Positions 1 through 9,881 of a stretch of DNA of 24,730 nt are shown here, piece by piece. The position numbers and the translations under genes are program-made. Source of the DNA: Termitomyces sp. T153 (Eukaryota; Basidiomycota; Agaricomycetes; Agaricales; Lyophyllaceae); assembly GCA_018296165.2 (NCBI GenBank), contig JACKQL020000254.1:1-24730 (forward strand), written 5' to 3'. Under the pieces are notes generated by a model, which saw nothing but the letters and a program-made list of their open reading frames with translations, was not told where the DNA came from and ran no database searches. Position 1 is the stretch's first letter; each line of letters opens with the position of its first letter.

Positions 1-17
1 ATCAGCGGAACCTGACA
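1..17 (+). repeat. 3' terminus of a family-A LTR
   Basis: The bases ending ...GGAACCTGACA match the last bases of the three longer family-A LTRs (ending at 9881, 12382 and 14254) and, reverse-complemented, the last 18 bases of the window. The rest of this LTR lies outside the window. Confidence 0.8.
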
Positions 18-2463
18 GACTGGTACCAGAAAACCCCTATGCCCCATTCTACCCAGGCCCCCCCCTGGATCAGTATGTCCCTCGTCACTGGACTCCTGAC
101 CCCAACCAGGCATTCTACGCCACCTTCATCAGCCAGGGAATACCTCCAGGCTGGCACCGCCCTCCTGCCTTCTCTGCCAATGGCAACAACCCCCACATGT
201 ATCCCGGGGGATACTCCGTGGCACCCCCCAACCCTGCCTACCTTCCCCCACCCACTACTATGCATACCCAGTCCCTGCTGCAGCCCCAACCCCTCTGGGG
301 CCTATGGACAATTATTCCCCCCCTTGTATGCCATTCCCTGCTCAAGCCCCTCCTTCTCCCAGGCAGCAAAGAGTCAAAGTCTATGCCTAACAATGCGACA
401 AAGTCCTCCACTTCCTCTGCCTCTCTCCCGCAGAGTTTGCAAGACACACCTGCACTCTCCTCACCAACCTAGACTACTCCGACACCTCCGCAACTCTGGA
501 AGTCTGGGTGGATCGACTCCTTGATTTCTACAAGTGCTATCTGCAAGGAAACCTCCTGGAGACTATGCAAGGCACCCTAGGCATTGATGATAACTTACAG
601 AACAAGCTCTGCGCATTGGTCAAAGAAATCCACACTAGCCCAAACCCCCGCCCCTTCGAAGACCCTCTAGACCCTGCCCACTCCTTCCATGTGCAACGTG
701 GGGAGCCCGTCAGAATACAAAGCAAAGCCCCGCCTTCTGTTCCCCATCAGCAGGAAGAACTCAACATGGCCTTTAGCATCTTGAGGAACCTCAACCCTGC
801 AGGGGGATTGTTTGACCAATCAGCTGCCCATACCTTGGCCCTCTCTGCTCGCCCCCAGGCCAACTCTATCCCCAGCACCTTCTGAACCTGGGACCAGCCC
901 GCCATCTCCAAACCCTGCCCCCAACAGCTGCCCCCATGTGTCGACAACAACAACTGGACTCTCTCCTACATTGACGAGCCTGGTAACCCTGCTGATGAGC
1001 ATGCCCCATGCAATGGACCTCCACAAGACCAACCCCCCCACTTTGACCTCCGCACCCCTTGTGTCAATGCCCCTCCACCCCATCCCAATGCCCCAGTCCC
1101 CCCACGACAGCCCACGGGTTCTGGGGTGCCCTGACCACCCTTTCTTACCAACCATCCTTGTCCCCCACCTGCTCCGCTGCCTAACTCTCCTGCCGACACA
1201 AATTATTTTGGACCCCCCACCCCTAGGGGACCTCCTCAATGGGCCCCGGGGCCTGCCCCAGGCAACGCAGGTCAACCCCCTGGTGGAGGGCCACTCAACG
1301 GTGGACCCTCTGGGGGATGGGGCCCAGTGATGGACAACTTCCCCCCCCAGTGCGGAAACAGGAACAACTACTATTACTACTACAATGCTGGACCCCCGCC
1401 CTGAGCTCAAAATCCACAGGACAATACCTGCGATGCACTGGCCTAGGAGGGTAAGCTCAACATTCAGAAACCTGAAACCTTCACTGGCCATGACCCCCAG
1501 AAGTGGCAAATCTTTCTAACCCAGTGTCTGACTATGTTCCAAGCTAAGCTGATTACCTTCCAACTTGAGAGCTCACAAGTGGCCTTTGCCATGTCATATT
1601 TACAGGGTATTGCCTTTGATCATGACACCACACTACTCCAGTTTGACCCCAACAACCCCATGCTCTCCAATTGGCTTGCTTTCACCCAGGAATTCTCGAG
1701 TAAGTTCAGTGTCTTTGATACTGTAGTGGAGGTGGAGGAAAATCTCTTCAACCTCCAAATGCATGACAATGAATGCTTCACAACCTTTATTGTATGGTTT
1801 GAATGGGAAGCCTATGAGACCAGCTGAAACTACAATGCTCTCCAATTCACCCTCCATTGCACCCTGCCTCAACAAATCAAGGATGTCCTTTGCCTTGCAC
1901 CCAAGCAAACCACCTATGATGGGTACAAGGCACTTGTTACCCAGGTCAACCAATGTTACTGGAAAGATTGCAGTGAAAACATGGCACCCCAGACCTCCTG
2001 GAATGCCTCTGGTAACACCAACTGGCAGGCTGGAGCAACCAACGGCATTTGGTCCTCAATTCCTGCTAACCCTGCCAACCCTGCACCCTGTTTTCCCTCA
2101 GGCCGAGGGATTACCAGCACCAACCCACTCCCGGGGCAATGTCTGCCAGCCCAGCTCAATGCTGCCAACCTCCATGAAACTCCGAAACCCTTGGACACCA
2201 ACCCCAATGACCACAATGACATTCTGGACCCTGCCAATGACCAGGAAGCCTTATGTGCAAACAGGATTCAGGATAGCCCATGGATCGACATGCCAGAGGA
2301 AATGCAGGAGAAATGATGGAAGGAGGGTGTGTGCATCCTATGTGGTGAGCAGGGACACTTTATTTGCAGTTGTCCTAAACAACAGGTGATGGGATGCACC
2401 ATGTGGACGATTGACAGAGAAGACTGTAACTACCAGTTTATGGAAAACAAGTTGGCAGTTTAG
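18..2463 (+). pseudogene. gag: gag of copy A1 (broken)
   Basis: The encoded nucleocapsid polyprotein would build the virus-like particle. The first ~350 bases read in frame 2 as a Pro/Tyr-rich N-terminus (VPENPYAPFYPGPP); coding then passes to frame 1 by an indel and continues to TAG 2461-2463. Next come a helical block (LLDFYKCYLQGNLLETMQGT), a Gly/Pro-rich stretch with five tyrosines in a row (about 1198-1400), the Ty3-type capsid core (about 1450-1960, FQAKLITFQLESSQVAFAM) and a CCHC knuckle at 2332-2373 (CILCGEQGHFICSC, CX2CX4HX4C). Internal stops include TGA at 1825 and 2314, where copy A2 or the motif implies Trp, and TAG at 1447. The true start (MSVYNPTYN in A2) is missing here. pol overlaps the 3' end in the -1 frame. 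Confidence 0.85.
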
Positions 2464-3575
2464 GTCTTGAAGATGCACTAGACCGCGGACCAGACCCTGA
2501 CATCTTCTCTGCCCTGGCCACACTCCTCCATGCAACAATACTTGCCCCAGACAGCCCCCCAGTACATCTCCCCTCCCACTCATCCACCAACCTCCTCCTC
2601 CACACCACTTTTCCTTTCACCACCAACCATGTCCCCACACTAGTCGACAGCAGTGCCACTGACAACTTCATCGATGAATCCCTGGCAGTGCTTGCTCCCC
2701 ACCCCCTCCAATGCCTCCCTGCCCCAATCCCCCTCAAACCTTTTGATGGAGACCCCACCCCAGTGGGAAACATCACACACTGCCTGGAAATGACCATGAC
2801 CTTTGCCAATGGACAACAGCAAGAACTCTGACTACTTATCATGAAATTACACCCCTCCACCCCTGTCGTCTTAGGATTCTCATGGCTCTGTTCCACCAAC
2901 TCCTGCATTGACTGGCCCAGCCTCACCCTCCGCCTTGACCAGGACAACCCCGCTGACTCTGGGCTGGTACCTTTCAATGTCTTACCCTCCTCCAAGAACT
3001 CCAAGGCCACAATCAACCACTCCTGGACTCCCCCGCAGCTCCACTCTAGATCTGCACGGTCGTTCATTATCAATGTCCAACTTGACAACCCTTCCAAGGT
3101 ATTCCCTGCCGTTGTCGACAGCGGCGCCTCTGGCACCTTTGTCAGTAATCAGCTTGGCCTCCAGTGCAACGACCTCGACAGACCCCTTGAGCTCCAACTC
3201 TTTGATGGAAGCCCCACCACAACAAGGATCACTCAATACCATGACAACACCCTCACCCTTGACAACAACTTGCAGTTTCAGGCTCAGCTCCTCATCACCC
3301 AATTACCTCTGCCAACTCCAATTGTGCTTGGGCTCCCGTGGCTACAAGACGTCAACCCTGACATCGACTGGAAGGACCTCACCATGCAATTCCCTGGCCC
3401 CAAAGCAAGTTTAGCGGCCGCCATCCCCCTCCACCTCCAGTCTATTCCAGACTCTGATGTCTCCCATCCCGGTGCCAGCACCTCCGGAGCAACCCAGAGT
3501 CCCTCAACCTCCGATGACAACCCCAATGAAGAAGGAGATGCCACTCCGCCTCAGTCACCCTCAATCACATTATGA
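2457..3575 (+). pseudogene. Tandem retropepsin-like protease region of A1 pol
   Basis: One reading frame (frame 0), interrupted by TGA 2829-2831, carries two homologous aspartic-protease domains. Domain 1 starts at VDSSATDNFID (Asp codon 2646) and ends near TPVVLGFSWL...IDWPSLTL. Domain 2 starts at VDSGASGTFVS (Asp codon 3117) and ends TPIVLGLPWL...IDWKDLTM. Both share VDS-A---F, a central FDG-PT, an I/VVLG flap-side motif, a W-L pair and IDW--LT, so they are a duplication about 157 codons apart. Domain 2 keeps the canonical D-S-G; domain 1 has D-S-S. Retropepsins normally have one domain and work as homodimers; a linked pair could act as a single-chain dimer (inference). A Ser/Thr/Pro-rich linker follows, to TGA 3573. 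Confidence 0.8.
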
Positions 3576-5250
3576 CGGCTGCCTCCCAACATACTCTGGA
3601 ATCAATACAAAGGACCGCAGTACCCCAACCAGTGATGCCTGAGGTCCCCGACCAACTCCACCACCACTCTGGACTTATCTGCTGCCACTCTAACATCCAA
3701 CTCCATTGACCCCAGAAGCCTCGACATTAAAATCATCGGTGCCATTCCCTTTGCATGCCTTCTACAAGATGGCACCCCTGCCTTCCAGTTACAAATCATG
3801 CCAGCCCTACCTGAGGAGCACCTCTGCACAGGGATCACCATGCTGGAGAGCAAGACAGAGGAACAGATCCTATCTGAAGTAGTTCCCCTGGAGTATCATG
3901 AGTTTGCTGACATGTTCTCTGAAGGGAGTGCCAAAGAACTTCTCCTGCACTGCTCCTACAACTACAAGATCAACCTCGAGAAAGGTACCTCACTCCCATT
4001 TGGCAAGATCTACAACATGTCTGAGGTCGAGCTCTGAGCCTTGAAGGAATACCTCGACAACATGCTTAGCAAGGGCTTTATACACCTGTTGATCTCCGCC
4101 ACCAGCACTCCAGTTCTGTTTGCCAAGAAGAAGGATGGGTCCCTCTGACTCTGTGTGGATTATCGGGGGCTCAACAAAGTCACCAAAAAGAACCAGTATC
4201 CCCTCCCCTTGATTGGAGACCTCATTGATCATCTCCACAGTGCTAAGATTTACACAAAGATAGACCTCCACTCTGGCTACAACAATGTCCAGATCGCTCT
4301 GGGACATGAATGGAAGACCACCTTTCGCACCTGCTATGGCCTCTTTGAGTACCTTATAATGCCCTTCAGAATGACTAACTCCCCCCCCCACTTTTCAGTA
4401 CTTTATGAACAACATCCTCCATGACATGAATGATGTTTTTGTTATTGTATACCTGGACAACATCCTGATCTACTTGAATTTGCTGAGGGAACATCTGGAG
4501 CATGTCTGCCACATTTTAGAACAACTCCGAGAGTACCACCTTCACGCCAAACCCAAGAAATGCTCCTTCCACACAATGGAGGTTGAATATCTCGGAGTTG
4601 TTGTCACCCCCAACAGTGTGCGCATGGACCCCGCAAAGGTTGACGCAGTACTCAACTGGCCCCTGCCACAGAATGTCAAGGAGGTACAGTCATTCCTGGG
4701 GTTTGCTAACTTTTATTGCCGTTTCATTTACAACTACTCCAGGATCACCAAAGCCCTCAACCAACCCACACAGAAGGACACCCCTTGGGATTGGGACAGC
4801 AAGTGCCAAAGCGTATTCCTCCTCCTGAAGAGGGCCTTCACCTCCACTCCAGTCCTCCACCATTTCAACCCCTCCCTGCCGATCATGCTTGAGTGCAACA
4901 CCTCCAACTATGCTATTGCTGGAATACTCTCCCAGTCAGACTTGGGGAGCAAAGATCTCCATCCTGTTGCCTTCTACACCCAATCAATGATCCCAGTGGA
5001 ACTCAACTATGACATCTATGACAAAGAGCTCCTTGCGATCATCAAAGCCTTCCGTCAGTGGCAGGCCTACCTCGAGGGGTCCCCACACCACATCCAAGTA
5101 TACTCCGACCACAACAACCTGCAATACTTCATGACTATGAAACAGCTCAGCCACCACCAAGCCTGATGGTCCAAAACCCTCTCAGAGTATGACTTCACCA
5201 TCCACTACCACCCTGGGCAACTCAGCATGAAGCCTGACACCCTCACTTGA
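3576..5250 (+). pseudogene. Reverse transcriptase-RNase H of A1 pol (broken)
   Basis: This part would copy element RNA into cDNA and degrade the RNA strand. Recognisable RT blocks are [53 protein letters not shown] and VYLDNILIY. The active site YLDD has become YLDN (AAC 4459-4461). Coding moves from frame 0 to frame 1 at the nine-C run 4381-4389, a probable slippage indel. RNase H follows (LECNTSNYAIAGILSQ, DKELLAI, YSDHNNLQYF); its first Asp is also Asn. In-frame TGA codons at 3633, 4035, 4146, 5164 and 5248 sit mostly where Arg is expected (for example DGSL-stop-LCVDY). Enzymatically dead as it stands. Confidence 0.88.
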
Positions 5251-5399
5251 AGATCCAACATGTACCCAAAAAAGTCATTCAAAGCTAAACAGAATGCATT
5301 CAACCATCGAGTGGTAATCCCCCCCCAAACATCTACATGCTGTACTGATTTTAAATGAAGAAGGAATCCTCCAACAAATCAGAAATTCACCCCTGGACT

Positions 5400-6820
5400 C
5401 CTTTTTCACCCAGCATGACCCCCACAACAACTCTGATGAGTCGAGCACCAGGAACTCCTTTTCACTGTCTCCAGACCACCGCCTCCTGCTCCAGAGTGGA
5501 CAAATTTATGCCCCGGACCACAAGTCCATCTGCCTCAACATACTCTGGCAGCACCACAACCATAAGCTCCAGGGGCACCCAGGAATTCATAAGACCCTTC
5601 AACTCATCTCCCAGACTTACTTTTGGCCAGGAATGAAAAAGGACATCACACGATATGTAAGGGCCTGTGAACCTTGCCTCCGGGCCAAGGTACCCCATCA
5701 CTGCCCCCATGGATTATTGAAACCCCTCCCCATTGGCCGCTGCCCCTGGTCCTCCCTATCGATGGATCATATCATTGAACTCCCCAATTCCAAAGGTTTT
5801 AATGCGATCCTTGTCATTGTTTGCCGCCTCACCAAGCAAGCCCTCTTCATCCCCTGCCACACCACTGACAATGCTCCAGAGTTTGCCAAACTGTTTCTCA
5901 AACACGTATTCTCCAAGCATGGACTCGCAGACAACATCATCTCTGACTGTGGACCCCTGTTCATATCCCACTTTTGGCAGTTGCTATGCAGGGTGCTCGA
6001 GATCAAAACCAACCTCTCCACTGCCTATCACCTGGAGACTGATGAACAAACAGAACAAGTGAACCAGACGCTGGAGCAGTATCTCTGCCTATACATTAAC
6101 TATTTACAGAAAGACTGGCGTGCAGAACTCCCCCTTGCCGAATTCACCTACAACAACATGCCCCACTCCACCACTAGAGTCTCCCCCTTCTATGCCAACA
6201 AAGGCTACAACCCCTGACTCACCCTGTCCCTGAAGGACATCCCCTCCCATGCCACCCACAAAGTCGCCAAGGACCTCTGATCCCTTCACCAATTTCTCCG
6301 GGATGAGATCAACACCGCTAATCAAGCCTACTCCAAACATGCCGATGCCCAATGTGACCCCACCCCTAACTGGCCCCCCGGCACCTTGGTTTGGCTTGAT
6401 TGATGCAACCTCAAGACCCAGAGGCCCTCCATCAAACTAGACCACAAGCACCTCAGTCCTTTCAAAGTCCTCTGGAAGGTCTCCATGCACGCCTATAAAC
6501 TCGACCTACCTCCGGGCTTGAAAGGCCTCCACCTCATGTTCCACGTTCAACTCCTCAAAAAACATGCCCCAGACCCCTTCCCCGGCCAGCGCCCCAGCCG
6601 ACCACTCCCTGTCAAGGTCAAAAACAAGTACCGCTATGAGGTTGACCAGATCCTTGACTCCTGCTTGGTCTGTGGACGACCCCAGTACTTGGTCCGTTGG
6701 AAGGGCTACAGACCTGAGGACGACATGTGGGAGCCCTGAAAAAACCTTGACAGAGCCCCCGATGAACTCCAGAACTTCTATTGACAACACCCCACCAAAC
6801 CCCAGGACCTCTGGGACTAG
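5400..6820 (+). pseudogene. Integrase with C-terminal chromodomain of A1 pol (broken)
   Basis: Read in frame 2. It has a zinc-binding HHCC region (HKLQGHPGIHKT...CEPCLRAK), then the catalytic core with all three acidic residues present: SMDHIIELP, IISDCGPLF and the Glu of VNQTLEQYL. A GPY/F-like linker region (about 6250-6560) leads to a chromodomain at about 6629-6789 ([22 protein letters not shown]). Chromodomains of such elements bind histone marks and steer integration into heterochromatin (family knowledge). TGA stops at 6215, 6278, 6401, 6737 and 6782 fall at expected Arg or other CGN positions; a Cys replaces the usual Arg after ISD. The natural terminator is TAG 6818-6820. The ~150 bases after 5250 linking RNase H to integrase are frame-scrambled. 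Confidence 0.87.
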
Positions 6821-7047
6821 CAAGTGCAGACAGCATCAGTGGGCATAACTCCTGCCTCTAGATTTATCAGGGATTCAACTCCCACAAGTACTCCCCTACA
6901 TGTTGTCACTTACTTTGCCCCTCACTCATTCTGAAAACTTCTTATGCTCAGCAGAAGTACAGGGAGTCCAATGTTGACAGGGCTACAAATACAAAATATA
7001 AGAATAAGGGGGCGTGGGGCAATGAGACACTGGAATCCAGAAAGCCC
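6821..7047. other. Spacer between converging sense pol and antisense gene
   Basis: No coding frame was recognised. It is the tail-to-tail gap between the end of pol on + and the end of the antisense gene on minus, so it should hold both 3' ends. An AT-rich stretch (about 6985-7010, ACAAATACAAAATATAAG) is the only compositional feature. Confidence 0.5.
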
Positions 7048-8722
7048 CTACTCCCCCTTCCCCCCTGAATCTACCTCTGCTATCCTTTCTACCAGATCCA
7101 CCTCCAGCTGCACTACTACTATTGCCAGGACTTCGGGATGCTGCGGGAGCAGCTCCGCCACATCCACCGCCACCTCCTACCATGCTCCGGGGTCTGCTGT
7201 TGCCCTCTGCCAATGTCCTGCCAGCAGATGCCCCATCTGCATGACCCCCTGCCCCAACTCTGGTGGGAGATTCCCAGGCATCCTTGCCAGCCCATTGTGA
7301 ATGGACTCCAGTGCCACTGATGCTTCATTGAGGAGGATGCAATGCTCCCTGGCCCAGTCTACGGAATCAAATGTCAGCTCATAGTAAATGGGAGATGAAG
7401 GGGGCACTTACAGAGCACTCCCCACCACCCCAAAGCTGCCTCATTGGCAAGCCACTCTTCCCACCATCGCTCAGGTCACCTCTGCACTGGGCCCCTGCTG
7501 AGTTCCCCGCATCTCCGACCCCTCCGATCATTGCCCTGCTGCCTCCGCCCACACCTCCAACAGCCTCATGTGCACTTGCAGCTCTTGAAGCTGTGACAGT
7601 TGCTCCATGATGGTCTTCACAGCAATATCTTTATCCTTACGCGCCAAGTCTCATTCCTTCCGAGCCTTGTCCAGTTCCCTCTGAAACCTGTCCCTCTCCT
7701 CCCCCACCCTATGGACTTCCTCCCCATATGTGGCCAACAACCTCTCCAACTCCTCCACCCAACGCCACAGGAAAGCCTTGATGATCAACCATGACCCTCC
7801 TGCAGACGGCTCAACTAAGGTCTCAGAAGTCAGGGAATACACCATAGGACTGGGAGGGCCTGCCATCACCGGCTCCCCCCATGCCTGCTTGCTAGGCCCC
7901 ACCTCCAGCGAGGGGGACGCCCTCCGTTTACTCTTGTCACATGTTGTGGGGGCCCCCTCCCTCCGCCCACCCTGTGGGGGCCCAATCTTCATCAGGGGCC
8001 ACCCTGCACCAACTCCCTCCTCTACCCCGGAACTCCTCCCTGAGACCCTACCCCTCCAACCCTCCTCCAACTGTGTTGCAACCCACTTGCAATCCCACCC
8101 CTGTTCTGCCACAATGCAAGCAGCATGCCAACTCAGAGTGACAGAGCACTTCTCATGCTGCAAGTGACATGGGAGACACACTGACATGTCCCACTGCACT
8201 CCTGGCATGGGCTCCTCGAACTCACACTGTTCACCCTGCCGGGTACAGGATGCACACTAGAAATGTGGGTTAGTTTGATAGGGAAGGAACATGCCAATGA
8301 TGCACCAGGGCCACTGCCTGACACCACTCCAACATCAGGGGGCCTCTTGCTCACCCTGTGGCCTCTGTGAAGTACTCTGGCATCACATCCACCTGCACAA
8401 CTCTCAACCCCGTAGGGACAGGGTGGACCACCCCGGGGGCCATACCAGACCTGGAGTGAGAAGCGAGAACCATTTCCCCCACCAACTGCGCTGGAACCTC
8501 CCCCGATGTAGGCCCTGAGAGGCCCACCACTGCCACTGACAACTCTGATGGGACTTATTCAAGCACTCCGGCCACGATAAGCAAAAGATGGTACTTACGA
8601 CTATGGTACATTGCCTGCACCCACCTACAGTCTCGCCGACCCTCAGAGTCCTCCGAGGAAGAAGTTGAGGTATGTGCCAATGGGGAGGGGGATGCTGCTG
8701 GAGAATATGCAGAAGATGACAT
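7048..8722 (-). pseudogene. Antisense, intron-containing zinc-cluster/coiled-coil gene in the A1 3' region
   Basis: A separate gene on the opposite strand to pol. Exon 1 starts at ATG 8722-8720 (MSSSAYSPAASPSPLAHTST) and ends at 8599. Intron 1 (8598-8545, GTAAGT...CAG, 54 bp) joins exon 2 (8544-8355) in phase. Intron 2 (8354-8257, GTGAGC...CTAAC...TTCTAG, 98 bp) leads to exon 3 (8256-7412), which opens with six cysteines spaced CX2CX6C-X15-CX2CX6C (8256-8146), like a widened Zn2Cys6 cluster. Then follow a basic stretch (KSKRRASPS) and a Glu/Arg/Leu-rich predicted coiled coil (VEELERLLATYGEEV onward). Intron 3 (7411-7359, GTAAGT...GCTGAC...CGTAG, 53 bp) leads to exon 4 (WAREHCILLNEASVALESI), ending at TAG 7050-7048. 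Damage: TGA where Arg is likely (7653-7651 and later), TAG 7179-7177, and one-base phase errors at introns 2 and 3. I dimly recall similar agaricomycete hypothetical proteins; function is unknown. DNA or RNA binding is inference only. Confidence 0.68.
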
Positions 8723-8918
8723 TGGAAAAGTTTGGGAACCCCAGAGTATGTCTGATCCTTTTCAATGACTAGAAAAGAACCCCCTGAGCAGCAGCCATGC
8801 TTCGGCTTCATTTCCCATGCCACTGCTGCTACTGTGGTCTGATCAATATTGCTCGACTTTGATTCCCATGCCCCACCAATCCCCAAACTGTACCCCACGT
8901 CTCAAGGGTCTCAATGCT

Positions 8919-8931
8919 GAAGGGGGGGTGA
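8919..8931 (+). other. Polypurine tract of A1
   Basis: The purine run GAAGGGGGGGTGA directly precedes the TGTCA start of the 3' LTR. This is the expected position of the plus-strand cDNA primer. Confidence 0.85.
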
Positions 8932-9881
8932 TGTCACAACCCACTCCCTAGACCCTGACACAGCCCCCAGCCCCCCCTTCAATGCTCTGCCAAACTCCCC
9001 AACCCTTGCCCATCCTCTGCGCCCACTTCGGGCAACTCCGACACTTCCTCAGCAGACCCCGACAGCTCCTTGATCAACTCCAACGCCTTCTCTGCAGCAG
9101 TTGATGCATCCCCTGAATTCCCCTGGACTCCCGAGGCTTTCCCCAACCCCAGAACAATCTGCTTTCCAACTGATCCCATCAGAATGTCACCGTGGCCTGT
9201 TCCAAGATCGCACCTGACAACCATCAACTCTGCACAGTTCCGTCAAGCTGCCACCATATCCTCTGCCCTCCAGAGCTGCCCAGTAGTAGGTATATAAGTT
9301 GTAGAAGAACCCCTAGTACTTTAGTCTTGATATTGCATTTACTGGTTTCCTATGTCTTGTCTTTCATCTCATCACTGTCTTTATTTTTAGTTTCAAATCT
9401 ATCTCTGTTCTCTGTCTCATCTTGCCTTGTCTCTGCCTCATCTTGACTGTGTATAGTTCCTTTGTCTTCCTAAGTTCCTTTCATCTCCAATGACAGTATG
9501 AACTCCATGCATGCGCTATGACCCGAAAATTCCTACGACAACCCTGGACCTTGCTCTTGCTCAGCCCAGGAACACCTCACATCTTGGCGATCTCCTGTCA
9601 AACTCCAGCTCCACCCCCATCAACCACAAAGCCTCCACTTACCCCGCATTCTAATTGCATGCCCATGAACTTGCTCCAGCACCCATCCAGGTTCAATGAC
9701 TAGTATACTTGGTCTTAGACGCCCCTGAGCTGCTCTGGACTTGCTCAGACCACCCCCTAGCTCCCCCTCACAAGTCCCTCTGCATCAATACTGGATGCTT
9801 GGTTATAAGCGCAGGACATCGTGTCCACCTAGTAAGGACTCACCAGTGTAGCTGAGCCCCCATCGTCAGTGGAACCTGACA
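8932..9881 (+). repeat. 3' LTR of copy A1 (950 bp)
   Basis: Begins TGTCACAACCCACTCCC just after the polypurine tract and ends GTCAGTGGAACCTGACA, giving TG...CA ends with a 5-bp terminal inverted repeat (TGTCA/TGACA). It aligns along its length with the LTRs at 11345 and 13104, including the TATATAAG block, the Phe/Ser/Leu-codon-like T-rich stretch after it, and the terminal TAGTAAGGACT...AGCTGAGCC block. Confidence 0.9.
9291..9297 (+). promoter_or_regulatory. TATA box of the A1 LTR
   Basis: TATATAAG followed by TTGTAG is conserved at the same place in all three family-A LTRs, about 360-450 bases from the LTR start. It is the likely core promoter of the element and would mark the U3/R side. 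Confidence 0.6.

Larger units (their letters stand above)
1..9881 (+). mobile_element. Copy A1, degenerate chromodomain Ty3/Gypsy retrotransposon (family A)
   Basis: Order on the + strand is: LTR end fragment, gag with CCHC knuckle, tandem proteases, RT, RNase H, integrase, chromodomain, a 2-kb tail carrying an antisense gene, polypurine tract, 3' LTR. PR-RT-RH-IN order plus a C-terminal chromodomain is diagnostic of Ty3/Gypsy chromoviruses. Compared with copy A2 it lacks the leader and the first ~30 gag codons: the LTR terminus at base 17 is joined almost directly to an internal gag codon. The copy is non-autonomous, with many TGA stops, frameshifts and altered catalytic residues. It is visibly richer in G+C and CpG than A2, so it is either younger or less exposed to CpG mutation. 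Confidence 0.9.

Noticed and set aside
18..40. TGGTACCAGAAAACC near the left end as a tRNA primer-binding site
   Set aside because: Copy A2 shows that these bases are gag codons (LVPENP) lying about 90 bases inside the element, not the leader.
820..1509. 229-codon minus-strand open frame opposite A1 gag
   Set aside because: It lies opposite Pro/Gly-rich gag codons, where C-rich sequence gives long stop-free antisense frames. No introns, motif or homologous open frame in A2 supports it, unlike the antisense gene at 7048-8722.
2436..2463. Canonical -1 slippery site between A1 gag and pol
   Set aside because: pol is indeed in the -1 frame, but the nearest candidate in phase, G GAA AAC, breaks the X XXY YYZ rule. 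With A1 so degenerate, an indel is equally likely.
2438..3136. 232-codon minus-strand open frame opposite the A1 protease region
   Set aside because: A shadow of a recognised coding frame on +; no domain-like motifs.
2829..6784. TGA read as an amino acid (alternative genetic code or recoding)
   Set aside because: TGA stands mostly where Arg is expected, not consistently Trp or Sec. Frameshifts and dead active sites accompany it, and element B in the same DNA uses TGA as a normal terminator of pol and pro.
7371..8208. Plus-strand frames in the A1 3' region as an envelope-like or extra sense gene
   Set aside because: They are short, overlap the minus-strand gene with its splice signals, and lack signal-peptide or membrane segments.
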